Assembly (NCBI RefSeq): GCF_950295315.1
Contig: NC_080175.1
Location: 88,560,161-88,624,160 of the forward strand
Source: Erinaceus europaeus
Lineage: Eukaryota; Chordata; Mammalia; Eulipotyphla; Erinaceidae
Reading direction: 5' to 3'
DNA length: 64,000 nt
This document shows, in pieces, positions 33,363 to 44,011 of this stretch (position 1 is its first letter; every line of letters starts with the position of its first letter). A program made the translations under genes and the position numbers. A model generated the notes under the pieces. That model was not told where the DNA came from. It saw nothing but the letters and a program-made list of their open reading frames with translations, and did not search any database.

Positions 33363-34940
33363 ACATATTGAAATAGTAAAGTTGCATCTTATTCATAATA
33401 TATTTTAAATGACTTTCAGTAGTTTATCTCCAGATGTTTTAGAGAAAAAATAATCTAAGAGTTCCGAGACCTTTAGAAGACTCAGAGGATTATGCTAAAT
33501 AGAATAATCTTAGTGACAAATCGTACTTAAATAAACATATTTAACCAAAGGACTTGCAGAGAGTATCTCTAAAAAGTCATATATTTTCAATTACTGAAAG
33601 ACTTTCTATCAAGTGAAGATATCCAAACAGAAAATATTACATATGATATAATACATTGAAAATAAACATTTTATATCAATAGAAATATTTAGAGTAATGA
33701 AACATGAACATTTATCACTGATATTATAAATGAGAAGGTTAATTTTATAGTGGAAATGATGCCTTTTGTGTAATCTACAGGTTTTCATTATCTACAATGA
33801 ACAGTAATGTTGATAATATTTCACCACAATACGATTTAATTATGGCGGATTCAGTAAAAGTTATTCAACTATAGCTTTCTGCTAAAAGATAATGTGGTGA
33901 TTAAATGAACCTCTTTTAATTTGTCCTGTTTATGAAATCACCTTCTAGTATAGAAAACCAAGGACAGTAAGAGGGTTTGAAGCCATTAGGAGAAGTGACA
34001 AGACTAGAGAAAAATTCAACGAGTAGTTCAATCTTTATGTAATGATAGACTGCAGTTTTTTACTACTGAAAAAAAAAGAAAACAACATTGAAATTTAATA
34101 ACTTTCTCCTCAGTGGAAATATACAGTCATCATTATCGTTGTCAAAATTATTTATTTAACATGTACAGGTACATGCCACTCTACCAGGTATGGAATGAAA
34201 AAAATATATACACATATTCTAGATTTCTCTAGGCTCTCTGCTAGACAGTGTGCTTTGACTTTCAGGCAAAGCACTTGAAAATGCCTAGTTTTCTTATTTT
34301 CCTCAAAATAATTGTAAGAAAAGAATATTTTATTGTTCTAATTTTGGATATCTATGCATAACATCCCTTGAGACAGAGAAAATACTGGATGAACAATATT
34401 TACATTTTAATTGGTCCTAAATATAATAAAGATTTGAGTCAATTCAGTCATATGACACAAATTATTTTAATATATTAACTTTGAGTGTAGATTCTATTAT
34501 GTATTGAATGTATCCATCAAGTATGCCCTTCATCAAAATTTGTATGATGAGTTCATAAACCCCAGTTGTGATAGTGTGAGAATGAGGGACTTTTTGAAAG
34601 TGAAGAAATCTTGAAACTGGACCCTTCATGAATGGGATTCTTATTCTTCTGAAAGAGACCCCATACAATCCTCTAGATCCTCTGCCATGTGAGGACGTAG
34701 CCAGAACATGTTGGGTTAAGCTAGGATATAGACCCTCATCATGTTGTTTTCTGACTGTTCAAAACACAGTACCATCCCACCATACTTTTCTTTATGATTA
34801 TTTAGTAAGTGACCTCTGGTATTGGCTCACATGGTTTACATAAAATAAATTATATTCAATTTAGGAAAATTAATAAATAAAATATTAATGAGAAAATCTG
34901 AAGTTTGTAAGTCATCATTCTTTCTGTTAGAATTTAAAAT
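33363..34940. other. unique AT-rich DNA, nothing recognised
   Basis: About 1.6 kb without recognised repeats. Two overlapping ORFs of 68 and 71 codons near 34462-34843 have no recognisable domain. Confidence 0.4.
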
Positions 34941-34951
34941 AACACATTTCC

Positions 34952-35282
34952 GGGCGGTCGGGTGGTAGCGCAGTGGGTTAAGCACATGTGGTGCAAAGCG
35001 CAAGGACCAGCCTGCAGGGGTGTCGCTTCACAGGTGGTGAAGCAGGTCTGCAGGTGTCTATCTTTCTCTCCCCCTCTCTGTTGTCCCCTCCTCTCTCCAT
35101 TTCTCTCTGTCCCATCCAACAATGAACGACATCAACAATAAAAATAATAACCCAACAAGGCTACAAAAACAAGGGCAAAAAGGAAAAAAGATGGCCTTCA
35201 GGAGCAATGCATTCATGGTGCAGGCACTGAGCCCTAGCAATAACCCTGGAGGTAAAATAATTAATAATAATAATAATAATAA
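34952..35282 (+). mobile_element. type A-long tRNA SINE with internal deletion
   Basis: GGTCGGGTGGTAGCGCAGTG head with an intact A box. A deletion joins GCAAGGACCAGC directly to CTGCAGGGGTGTCGC, removing the B box region. The 3' module is present with changes in both arms (GCCTTCAGG, CCTGGAGGT), then an ATAATAATAATAATAATAAA tail. 11-bp target-site duplication AACACATTTCC at 34941-34951 and 35283-35293. Confidence 0.92.
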
Positions 35283-35786
35283 AACACATTTCCAATATTT
35301 TCACTTAAATTTCCAAATTGTTTTAAGTTTTCATAGCTTTCTGTTTATTCTTTTTGGTTTTTATACATCTAAAGGAGCAATGAGGTACACTTTTGTAACA
35401 AAGATAATGGTACTTGCCATTGTAAATTTGTAAAAAAGTACAGAACTTCTTCTTGGTTTATGTTGTTAGGTATCTCCTGAAAATATAGTGATCATATTGC
35501 TACTGTTGCTGTTCTTGATGTCACATGAATTCAATCACTCCTGGGAATATTTTCAAAGGATATTATGAATGCCTTTAAGTATGAAATTTTTAGAGCAGTG
35601 AGGTAGAAATCATGATGTTTCCACTTTTCCAGGAGCAACTATATAAAAAAAACAAATTTCAAAATTACCTAGCATTTTTTCATAGATAACAACATTGCCC
35701 CTTAAGTCAGAAAAGCAATAACATGTTGAGAATATAACTACTGACACATTTCCAAATTCTAAAGTCATAGGTATTTCATGTAACAC

Positions 35787-35905
35787 TGGACTGATAACAT
35801 AGCATAATGGTTATGAAGAATGAAAGACTTTCATGCCTGAGATTCCAGGATCCCAGGTTCAATCCCTGAAACCACTATTATTCACAGTGAATCAGGGTTC
35901 TGAAT
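35787..35905 (+). mobile_element. type C SINE
   Basis: ATAACATAGCATAATGGTTA head and CAGGTTCAATCCCTGAAACC B-box-like segment; merges into a TA-rich microsatellite. Confidence 0.7.
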
Positions 35906-36000
35906 ATATATACATAATATATATATAGCATATATATTATGTGTATATATACATACACTATATATAATATATATTATGTATATATATTGTCTTTCAAATA
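35906..36000. repeat. TA-rich repeat with dyad symmetry
   Basis: ATATATA/TACATA variants over about 95 bp. Several stretches (e.g. CATAATATATATATAGCATA ... TATATATTATGTG) are near self-complementary and could extrude. Confidence 0.9.
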
Positions 36001-36079
36001 AATACATATTTCAAAATTACATATATTAGTGTATAGTTATTTTAATAGACTCAATATCTGCTTGATAATACTGGCCACC

Positions 36080-36255
36080 ATTTTTTTTAGAGAATAAGAG
36101 AGAGACACACAGAGAAAGAGATGTACAGGGAAAAGGAGAAATGCCTACAGCATTGCTCCACCCTTCATGAAAGTTCCGTCTTCAACTGTGGACCAGGGAT
36201 TTGAACTCAGACCTCACATACGCAGTCTACTGGATGCGTCACCATCTGACACCTC
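36080..36255 (-). mobile_element. old tRNA SINE
   Basis: Plus: purine-rich GAGAGAGACACACAGAGAAA, AGCATTGCTCCACCCTTCAT, ACTGTGGACCAGGGATTTGA and a reversed head GCGTCACCATCTGACACC. A second partial copy follows at about 36272-36355. Confidence 0.65.
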
Positions 36256-36411
36256 CCTGTTCTTTTTATTTCAGATTGAGAGCAATATAGAAGAAAGATG
36301 CACAGAATGACTGTGAGAGATACCATAGTAATGCTTCACCATTTGTGCTTCACCACATGTCTCACGAAAGACATGTCTCTGATATCTGATGACTGTAAAA
36401 AATGGCGACTA

Positions 36412-37657
36412 GCTTCCTGGGCCAGTGGGGGGTGGGAGTGGGCGGGAGGGATGGGTCACACTCCTTTGGTGGTGGGAATGGTGTTTATGTACACTCCTAG
36501 CAAAATGTAGACATATAAATCAGTAGTTAATTAATATGAGAGGGGGAAATCAATTGTATGTCTCAAAGTTTCTCAAAAGAAAAACTGAATCTTTTTAATA
36601 TATAGGCTACGTATTTGATATGCGGACTCTCTCAAAAGCCTAGACCAAGTAGATTAGAAGCATCCAATAGCACAGCTATATACAAGATACTGGGTACTGT
36701 ACAGCAAACCATAACAAAGGGACTTTGCAAAGTTAACCCAATTAACAAATAATGTGATAATATTAACTATTGATTGTCTTTTTGAACCCTAAGACAGCAG
36801 GAACCTCACATCTTCACTATAGAGCCCCTACTTCCCCCAGTCCTGGAACCCTTGGATAGGGCCCACTTTCCCATATGCATCTCCCAATCCAAACCAAATA
36901 ATATTGCATCCGCCGATCACAACCTAACCAAAGCAACGATTGCCATCTCAACATGCTTCACCTCAGACTGTATCCAGAGACTTCACGTGTGGAATGACAA
37001 CCCTTCAGCTTCATTACTCGGGTGAGACCTTTCCTTTAATAGTACACTCTAATTTCATCTCAGGTAGTTCACTTTCTAACAAAGTCCCATAACCTAGATA
37101 TACACCAGTTTCTGTGAGAGAGAGCGTATGTGCACACGTATCAATAAACTACTGCAAAATATATACCTGAAAGCAGGATTACACTAGAGTTTGCAGTGAG
37201 TACCTCCCTAACACTTCCTCTCCACTATTCCAAGCTTGGGATCCATGATTGCTCAACAAATTGTTTGGCTTCATATGTTAACTCTCTTTTCAATCACCAG
37301 GTTCCAGATGCCACCAGGATGCTGGCTAGGCTTCCCTGGATTGAAGACCCCACCAATGTGTCCTGGAGCTCAGCTTCCCCAGAGACACAACTTACTAGGG
37401 AAAGAGAGAGGCAGACTGGGGGTATGGACCGACCAGTCAACGCCCATGTTCAGCGGGGAAGCAATTACAGAAGCCAGACCTTCTACCTTCTGCAACCCTC
37501 AACGACCCTGGGTCCATGCTCCCAGAGGGATAGAGAATGGGAAAGCTACCATGGGAGGGGGTGGGTTATGGGGATTGGGTGGTGGGAATCGTGTGGAATT
37601 GTATCCCTCCTACCTTATGCTTTTGTTCACTAATCCTCTCTTAAATAAAAAATTTAA
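36412..37657 (+). mobile_element. young L1 3'UTR insertion
   Basis: A 1246-bp plus-strand L1 3'UTR, starting at GCTTCCTGGGCCAGTGGGGG and ending in an A-rich tail. It is flanked by the 15-bp duplication AAAAAATGGCGACTA (36397-36411, 37658-37672). It is near-identical to the reverse complement of 30155-31402. The 145-codon ORFs here match the minus ORFs near 30124-30618 at most residues because the 3'UTRs match; they are not genes. Confidence 0.93.
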
Positions 37658-38587
37658 AAAAAATGGCGACTAATCCCTAGCACTGCAAAAACGGCATCAT
37701 CTGTTTTCCATCTACACCATGCCTCGGCCTCGCGTGAGCTTAATGTGCAGCTTGGCGATACAAGAATCCGACATGAAGCCCAGCCAGTCTATCTTGGCGT
37801 TACTCTCGATCGCACCCTGTCATTTCACGAACATCTCATAAAAACTGCAGCAAAGGTGGGCGCGAGGAATCACATCATTGCAAGACTGGCCAGCTCCTCA
37901 TGGGGCGCGAGCGCTTCCACACTACGATCATCCTCTCTGGCATTATGCTATTCCACTGCAGAATACTGTGCCCCAGGATGGTTCCGTAGCCCCCATGTCC
38001 ACTTGGTCGATTCCAAATTATATTCCTCCATGAGGATAATTTCTGGACCCATCCGTTCCACCCCGGTTCCATGGCTGCCAGTTCTTAGCAACATCGCCCC
38101 GCCAGATATTCGTCGGGATGCCGCATCATCTAAGTTCATTTCCCACGTCTACGCTCGACCGGACCTGCCAATATACGCGGAGATCTTCGCCCACCCTGTC
38201 CAATACTTGATGTCTCATCATCCAATCTGGTCTCCTACGCCTACGCTGAACTTCTCTATTCCAGTCTCTTGGAAACAGAGTTGGCAGTCAGCTGAGGTAA
38301 AGAACAAACCCCTCATAACAGACCCCTGCAAGTGTCAACCCGGCTTTGACCTGGCACATTATGATCGGGCCCTCCTCAATCGCTATTGAACAGGCCATGG
38401 CCGGTGCTCCGCTATGTTCCATCACTGGGGAACCAGAGACGACCCGAACTGCCCCTGCGGCTCCAGACAGACTATGACCCACATAGTCAACGACTGCCAC
38501 CTCTTCAGATTCAAAGGAGGTCTCGAAACTTTACATCAGGCTCAACCTGACGCTGTTGACTGGCTACGGAAGAAGGGCAAATGCTAG
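37658..38587 (+). pseudogene. C-terminal end of a jockey/I/R1-like reverse transcriptase ORF
   Basis: The frame runs from the L1 duplication (K-W-R-L at 37661) to a TGA at 38387-38389, then stays open to TAG at 38585-38587. Landmarks: a YLGVTLDRTLSFHEHL block (about 37790), the 'thumb' region after the RT palm; an STAEYCAPGW block (about 37950), a region conserved in this superfamily; and a C-terminal zinc knuckle C-x-C-x7-H-x4-C at 38450-38497. It ends DAVDWLRKKGK. The apparent start (GTG at 37745) is not a real start; the frame is open further upstream. The RT catalytic motif is missing because of 5' truncation. Minus ORFs at 37875-38139 are shadows. Confidence 0.75.
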
Positions 38588-38602
38588 AAGAAGAATTTGT
38601 GG

Positions 38603-39637
38603 AGCTTCCATGGGATATTACTTCTTAAGCCTCAGATCTCATCTGTGATAAGGTACATACTCTGCAGGCTGAGTTATATCTCGGCCCGTAAAGTTTGAAT
38701 TCTTTCAGGAACACAAGGTCAACATTATCTGTTGAATGTTTTGCTTATCTCAGTGAATTAATCTATAATTTTAAGGATAGTAGACTATGCAAATAGCACT
38801 GTATTACCAAACTATACATTTTATATACATGGACTATGGCAATGATTCCAAAATTGGATGTAGACATAGGAGATGGAGGTGTAGCAGTCTAGCAATTGAA
38901 TGGTTTAGAACAACTCCCATGTTTGCATTAGGTACTGGCTCATTTCAGAATTCTGGAGTGTACTCTTGCCAATTTAATTTATTTCCAACTTGTAGTAGAT
39001 ACCAGCTAAACACCATTTGGTCTGACAACCTAGTGGGAAAACTCAATTCTTTTGAAATAATGGAGAAGACTATCATAAAAAAAATCTGTATGATATCTGT
39101 ATTTCTCACAGGTGTTGCTCTAAAAGATGTTATTTATATTGAAATATAATTGGGTCACTTCCAGAGATGAGAATTTAATTTCCTCATTATCATGGACAGT
39201 ATGGTTCATCTCTTATTTTAAGTGTTGGCTGAATTTTCATGGCAATATCTTCATAATGATCAAAAGCAATGGCTTAGTTAATAGGGTTATCAGTACAACT
39301 GTACACACTGCCAAAATCAGTTGGCTTGAAACCAACTGCGGTAATTTTATCCAACTTATTTACATATGTGTATATTATAAGATATAAATGAAAAGAACAC
39401 CACCATTAAATTTTAGAATTATAAAGACTATAAAATATCATCATACATAGGCAACTTTCATGTGTAATTGTTATCTGATAAATTACTTTTCTTACTTACA
39501 GTCATTGATCTTTTGCAAATAAAGCAAGGATTAAGATATGTTGATATAGTTGAATTGAAAATAATCAGTTTAAATAACATTTTGTAATTAAAAAAACAAA
39601 TTTGAATCAGAGATGTTTTCTTATGTTTTGTTTTATT
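38603..39637. other. unique AT-rich DNA, nothing recognised
   Basis: The 120- and 86-codon plus ORFs (38787-39149, 39127-39387) have no recognisable domains and ordinary AT-rich composition. I do not call them genes. Confidence 0.4.
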
Positions 39638-39833
39638 ATCTTTACCTATTTATTGGATAGAGACAGCCAGAAATGGAGAGGGAAGGAGCGATAGGGAGAG
39701 AGACAGAGACACACCTGCAGCTCTGCTGTACCACTCACAAAGCTTTCCCTCTGCAGGTGGGAACTGGGGACTGGGACCCAAGTCCCTGCCCATTGTAAAG
39801 TGTGCACAACCAGGTACACCACCACCCAGACCC
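39638..39833 (-). mobile_element. type B tRNA SINE
   Basis: Plus: TATTTATTGGATAGAGACAG, purine tract, CACAAAGCTTTCCCTCTGCA, and a head ending AGGTACACCACCACCCAGAC. Confidence 0.88.
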
Positions 39834-39904
39834 ATGTTGTCTTATATAGTAAAATAAAAGAGTCACCACATCAGCATTGTTATTTCTTACATTTAAAACA
39901 TGTA

Positions 39905-40024
39905 TTTATTTTAACCAGAGTACTGCACACCTCTAGTTTATAGTGGTGTTAGGGATTGAACCTGGGGTCTCTGAGTCTCAGGCACAAAAGTCTATTGTGT
40001 AAACCGTTATGCTATCCTCAGCCT
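39905..40024 (-). mobile_element. type C SINE
   Basis: Plus: CTAGTTTATAGTGGTGTTAG, GGATTGAACCTGGGGTCTCT, AACCGTTATGCTATCCTCAG: the reverse of type C. Confidence 0.7.
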
Positions 40025-40855
40025 TGACAATTTTCTAAAAGAACACGAGAATAACAAAAGTACACTAGGTTTTTTTCAAGCACGTGGTGAGTGAAGATCA
40101 GAGTCGTGAGGGAGAACACCACTTGTTTAGGTGATCAATGCTTTAGAAGTCCAACAAAGATAAAAATTATTAAATCATAAAATATTAGAGAACAGAGTCT
40201 TTTCAGAAAATGTAGTGGATATCTGTTCGCTGAGAGCAAATGAGAAAGTGGAAGTCTTAGGAGAGATATTGATAATAAGTTAGTTATCTTAATTTTCTCT
40301 TAGATCACTAGTTTTAATCAAGCTACTTGTAAGGAAGGATGTTTTCTTTTTGTGCTTCCTGCTGATCTACTGAATATTTGTAATCTTTTTTTATGCCACA
40401 ACTCAGTTGGAATCCTTGTCTCAAGTTGTATTACTCAGTTCAGGAGAGAGCTTTTGAGAGAATAGGATAATATTATTCACATTGAATCTTTGATCTTTTT
40501 TTCAAGAGGGAATTATTGATTGTGTCAGCATCCTTTATACTGCATTGCAAAAATTCAACTTGGAACAATGATTCATTCTATAAAGGATCAAAAGAAATGA
40601 TTGCCCTGCTTCCCATCATATTAATACTTAATATTGGACTGTTTTACCCGGCTGCTTTGACATACAAGTCATCCCAGTTGGTTTCTAACAATATAAACTA
40701 TATTTGTGTACTGTTGTTATATTGTTTTATCCCATTACATTCACAAAGCTCATTTAGGTATTCAAGTTTGCGACCAGATCCCTTGATATAAGCTTAATTG
40801 GAAAGTAAAGTCACAACAAACAGTATTTATCCATGATTTGGTTCAAAACTGAACT
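40025..40855. other. unique AT-rich DNA, nothing recognised
   Basis: The 91-codon plus frame 40516-40791 shows no domain; no repeat family seen. Confidence 0.4.
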
Positions 40856-40857
40856 AC

Positions 40858-40967
40858 TGTGAGAGAGGGAGAGGGAGAGGGAGAGGGAGGGAGAAAGGGA
40901 GGGAGGGAGAGAGAGAGAGAGAGAATAGGAGAGAGAGAATAGGAGAGAGAGAATAGGAGAGAGAGAC
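40858..40967. repeat. (GAGGGA)n / (GAGAGAGAATAG)n repeat
   Basis: A purine-only run with three tandem copies of a 15-bp AATAGGAGAGAGAG-type unit near 40924-40962. Confidence 0.95.
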
Positions 40968-41297
40968 TATCCAGTAAAGTAAAAGCTGAAGGTAACAGAG
41001 GTCAAGGATGTAGCTCATCCAATGCAAGCTCATATTACCGCACATAAGGATCCAGGCCACTATATGGGAACATATACAGAAGGGAAGGGAAGGGAAAGTT
41101 CATGAGAAGTGGAGTGGACCTATGATGTCTCTTCTTTTTTCTGTCCTCATTTCTCTATCTCTCTGTTTCTCACCCTTTGAAGGAAAAACAAAACAAAAAA
41201 GGTAGTTTTCAGGAGCAGTAGAGTTGTGGAGGCACTGAAAATGCTGAAGATTCTAATGGTAGTGGATCAAATGAATAATTCACTTTTACTTTTAAAA

Positions 41298-41441
41298 GGT
41301 GGACGATGACTCACTCGGTGGGGTGAGTCCCTTGTAATGCCTTATTCAGGAGCCCTAGCAAGACACAGGAATACTCTGACACTGGAAAATTCTGGTGTTG
41401 TGGTGACAGTCCTCTGAAAAGCTGTTCTGGGAGTCATGTAG

Positions 41442-41485
<44 letters not shown>

Positions 41486-41520
41486 CTCTCTTTCTCTCAT
41501 TTGGAAATTAAAAAAGGATT
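41298..41520 (+). mobile_element. SINE-like (type C/D) with (CT)n
   Basis: A tRNA-like head region (GACTCACTCGGTGGGGTGAG), a GTGTTGTGGTGACAGTCCTC middle and about 20 CT units at 41442-41482, ending in A-rich sequence. Family uncertain. Confidence 0.45.
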
Positions 41521-41859
41521 TAAAAATTGGTCTGGGAATAATTTATATAATTTCCTGACACAGTAACTACTAACATGGCAAGCATACCTTAGACAAGTTT
41601 TCTTTCCTTTTTTTTTAGGTAATTTAAATTTCACTGGAAATTTTATTTATTTGTTTATTTATTTCCATCAGAATTAATACCCATTCTTTCCCTGTGTGGG
41701 TTCCCTAATATAATTCAACAGATTGTAGTTTGGCAGTTTGAATCGTAGAACAGCAAGTGAGTAGGCAGCGGTTTCGAAGGTTCCTGAGACGCTCCATGAG
41801 GTTCACTCTTTTTATTATTATTATTATATATGTTTATTTTATTTTTATTTATTTATTTT

Positions 41860-41990
41860 CCCACCCCCATTCTATGTCCCTATCCCCTCATAGATGACTA
41901 CTATAGTTCTCCCACAGTCTTAGACATAAGTTGACATTCTGTTTTTCACATTCCTATACTCAGTGCTCAGGTTCACTCTGTACTGCTCCC
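41860..41990 (-). mobile_element. L1 3' end, second 3'UTR subtype
   Basis: T/A-rich tail at 41815-41862 followed by a segment with TAGTTCTCCCACAGTCTTAG, as at 10018 and 61610. Confidence 0.6.
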
Positions 41991-41994
41991 TTAT

Positions 41995-42100
41995 CCTTTC
42001 CCCTTTCCCTTTCTCTCTCATTTTTCCCTTCCTCTCTCTCTCCCTTCCTTCCTTCTTTCTCTCTCCTTCCCCTCTCTTTCTTTCCTCTCTCCACCAAGAC
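41995..42100. repeat. pyrimidine tract (CCTTT/CT)n
   Basis: About 100 bp of C/T-only simple sequence. Confidence 0.9.
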
Positions 42101-42580
42101 TATTGTTGGAACTAAGTGCCAGTGCTGGGCTAGCATTGTGGGCAGGAGAGATGGATCCAGGAACCAAGTTCATGGTGGTAGCAACACAAATCTTTGTTCA
42201 TGCAGAAGCCCCAGATTCAGGTGTGAGCACAGCAGGTTAAGCCACATGGCACCAAACCGCAATGGCCGCTTCCTGCTCTGCACGCCAGCCCACCAGCCCT
42301 TCTCTAGGTCAGGATGCGGGAGAGAAAAGGGAGAGTGAAACCAGGAACGGAAGTGGGTTTTTTGGGATAAAAACAGAAGTGGCAAGTCAGGAACAGAGAT
42401 GGCTAGGAAAGGGGGTGGAGAAAAGAAAAAGGCACACTGGGAACTTCCTGAGGGGATAATGCGGTGGGGAGGAGACCTTTAGTCATTTATAAGACAAAGC
42501 TGAAGATTGGTATGTAGATAATAATAGTAGCATGGAATAGGGTGGTTTGTGGGCTCTGCCAAACTCAACCACATCTGCAC
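42101..42580. other. GC-richer unassigned segment, possible LTR
   Basis: Stands out by composition and has CpGs (ACCGCAATGGCCGC, GGATGCGGG, GGAACGGAAG) among CpG-poor neighbours. It holds a 135-codon plus ORF running in from the pyrimidine tract, without a recognisable domain. The GGGATAAAAACAGAAG motif at 42364 is TATA-like. I cannot place it in a family. Confidence 0.3.
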
Positions 42581-42626
42581 AATATCCCAACATGCCAGCA
42601 ATATGAATCCAATACTCCAGAGCACC

Positions 42627-42823
42627 ATTTTTTTCTTTTTATTTTATTTGATAGGGCAGAGAGAAATTGAAAGAGGAGGGATGGATGAAGAGGAAGAGAG
42701 AAAGACAGACCCCAGTAGATCTGCTGAAGCTTATCCCCACAAGTGGAGCACTGGGGCTGGAACTCATGTCCTAAGACATGGTAACACGCATGCTCAAACA
42801 GGTGCATCACTTAACCTCCCCCA
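42627..42823 (-). mobile_element. old tRNA SINE
   Basis: Plus: TTGATAGGGCAGAGAGAAAT, purine-rich part, CAAGTGGAGCACTGGGGCTG and a worn head. Confidence 0.7.
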
Positions 42824-42841
42824 ACACACACACATACACTC

Positions 42842-42912
42842 ACTACTTTTTACTTTGTTTCAATATTTTTCTTTTTCTGGCTTATTTCACTCAACACAAT
42901 TCCTTCCCATTA
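42842..42912 (-). mobile_element. short L1 ORF2 fragment
   Basis: Plus TTCTGGCTTATTTCACTCAA is the reverse of the L1 segment just downstream of the ORF2 C-terminus, as at 19404. Confidence 0.5.
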
Positions 42913-43029
42913 TATTATATGTTGTAAGGAATCTAGCTATTTGCATATCTCCCCAAACTATATCACCTGAGGTTATTAGTATGATTTCAAAAGGTGATAA
43001 CTAAGGGGAAAATATTTTGCATTCAGATT

Positions 43030-43038
43030 TCTCTCTCT

Positions 43039-43091
<53 letters not shown>

Positions 43092-43094
43092 TGT
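43030..43094. repeat. (CT)n(GT)n microsatellite
   Basis: Six CT units then about 25 GT units. Confidence 0.97.
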
Positions 43095-43377
43095 TTATTG
43101 TCAATTTTCATAAGGCTTAATGCTGCTTAAGACTTTTATGACTAATCATTTTCCTTATATGTTATCTTAAAATAGCCAGCCAACCATTATCCTACTTTGA
43201 TAATTTCGGGAATCAGGCTTTTTAATTTTCACTTCCTATAGGGAACCCAAATTTACATTTTCAGTATACATTATTTTCACCCTATGTATTTCCAGTCTAA
43301 CTACTTACTCCACTACTATATATATTAAACAACCTTAATCATCTGAAATGCTTAACTTTGCAGCAACACTTTTCTTT

Positions 43378-43639
43378 CTTTTTAAATATATATTTATTCC
43401 CTTTTGTTGCCCTTGTTGTTTTATTGTTGCAGTTATTATTGTCATCATTATTGGATATGACAGAGAGAAATGGAGAGAGGAGAGGAAGAAAGAGAAGGGG
43501 AGAAAAAGATAAACACCGGCAGGCCTGCTTCACCGGCTGTGCAGGGACTCCCCTGCAGGTGGGGAGACTGGGGTTCGACCTGTGATCCTCCCTTTGGTCC
43601 TTGCAATTTGCGCCACCTGTGCTTAACCCGCTATGCTAC
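43378..43639 (-). mobile_element. type A tRNA SINE
   Basis: Complete short-form minus copy; 14-bp target-site duplication CAACACTTTTCTTT at 43364-43377 and 43640-43653. The B box on plus reads GGGTTCGACCTG, nearly intact. Confidence 0.93.
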
Positions 43640-43962
43640 CAACACTTTTCTTTAACTTTCATATTATTTAATACATTTTCAAAGATGAACAAAGGAGATC
43701 AGCTTTAAAAATTGAACTGCTTCAAATCTATTGAGATGCATTTAACACCTTTGTTGGAAGTCTCAGTCAAGAAGCATTTTATTTGCTAGGTATATAAACT
43801 GGCATCCTTTCCTCTTCAGCCAGAACTGCAAAAAAAATTTTTTTTTACTTGTTGGTGTGGCTGTTTTCCATATTCAGTCAAGTAAAATTAATATCATGTA
43901 TATTTAGAAGAATAATTGACACGTGGTCACTAAAGAATTGGGAGCTCTGTGACTTCAGGAGG

Positions 43963-43964
43963 TG

Positions 43965-44010
<46 letters not shown>
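43963..44010. repeat. (GT)n microsatellite
   Basis: About 23 GT units with one TT interruption. The Val/Cys and Thr/His repeat ORFs here are artefacts. Confidence 0.97.

Positions 44011-44011
<1 letters not shown>

Larger units (their letters stand above)
36356..38602 (+). mobile_element. jockey/I/R1-like non-LTR retrotransposon, 5' truncated, split by L1
   Basis: The 3' part of a LINE that is neither L1 nor BovB-like. Its two pieces (about 36356-36411 and 37658-38602) are separated by an L1 insertion. The reading frame runs on across the insertion site. The LINE ends in a stop codon followed at once by GAAGAAGAA. The 37.7-38.6 kb part is GC-rich with roughly 30 or more CpGs, in strong contrast to the AT-rich, CpG-poor surroundings, which suggests late arrival. 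The same 3' tail occurs at 10207-10270. The exact 5' edge is uncertain because old SINE sequence precedes it. Confidence 0.7.

Noticed and set aside
37875..38139. Minus ORFs of 63-65 codons
   Set aside because: Shadows of the plus-strand jockey-like LINE frame.
38787..39387. Overlapping 120- and 86-codon plus ORFs downstream of the LINE
   Set aside because: Unique AT-rich DNA, no domain, no splice or promoter context, and outside the LINE's 3' end at 38602.
40858..40967. CRISPR-like or satellite array
   Set aside because: Purine-only simple repeat with no spacers; the host is a eukaryote.
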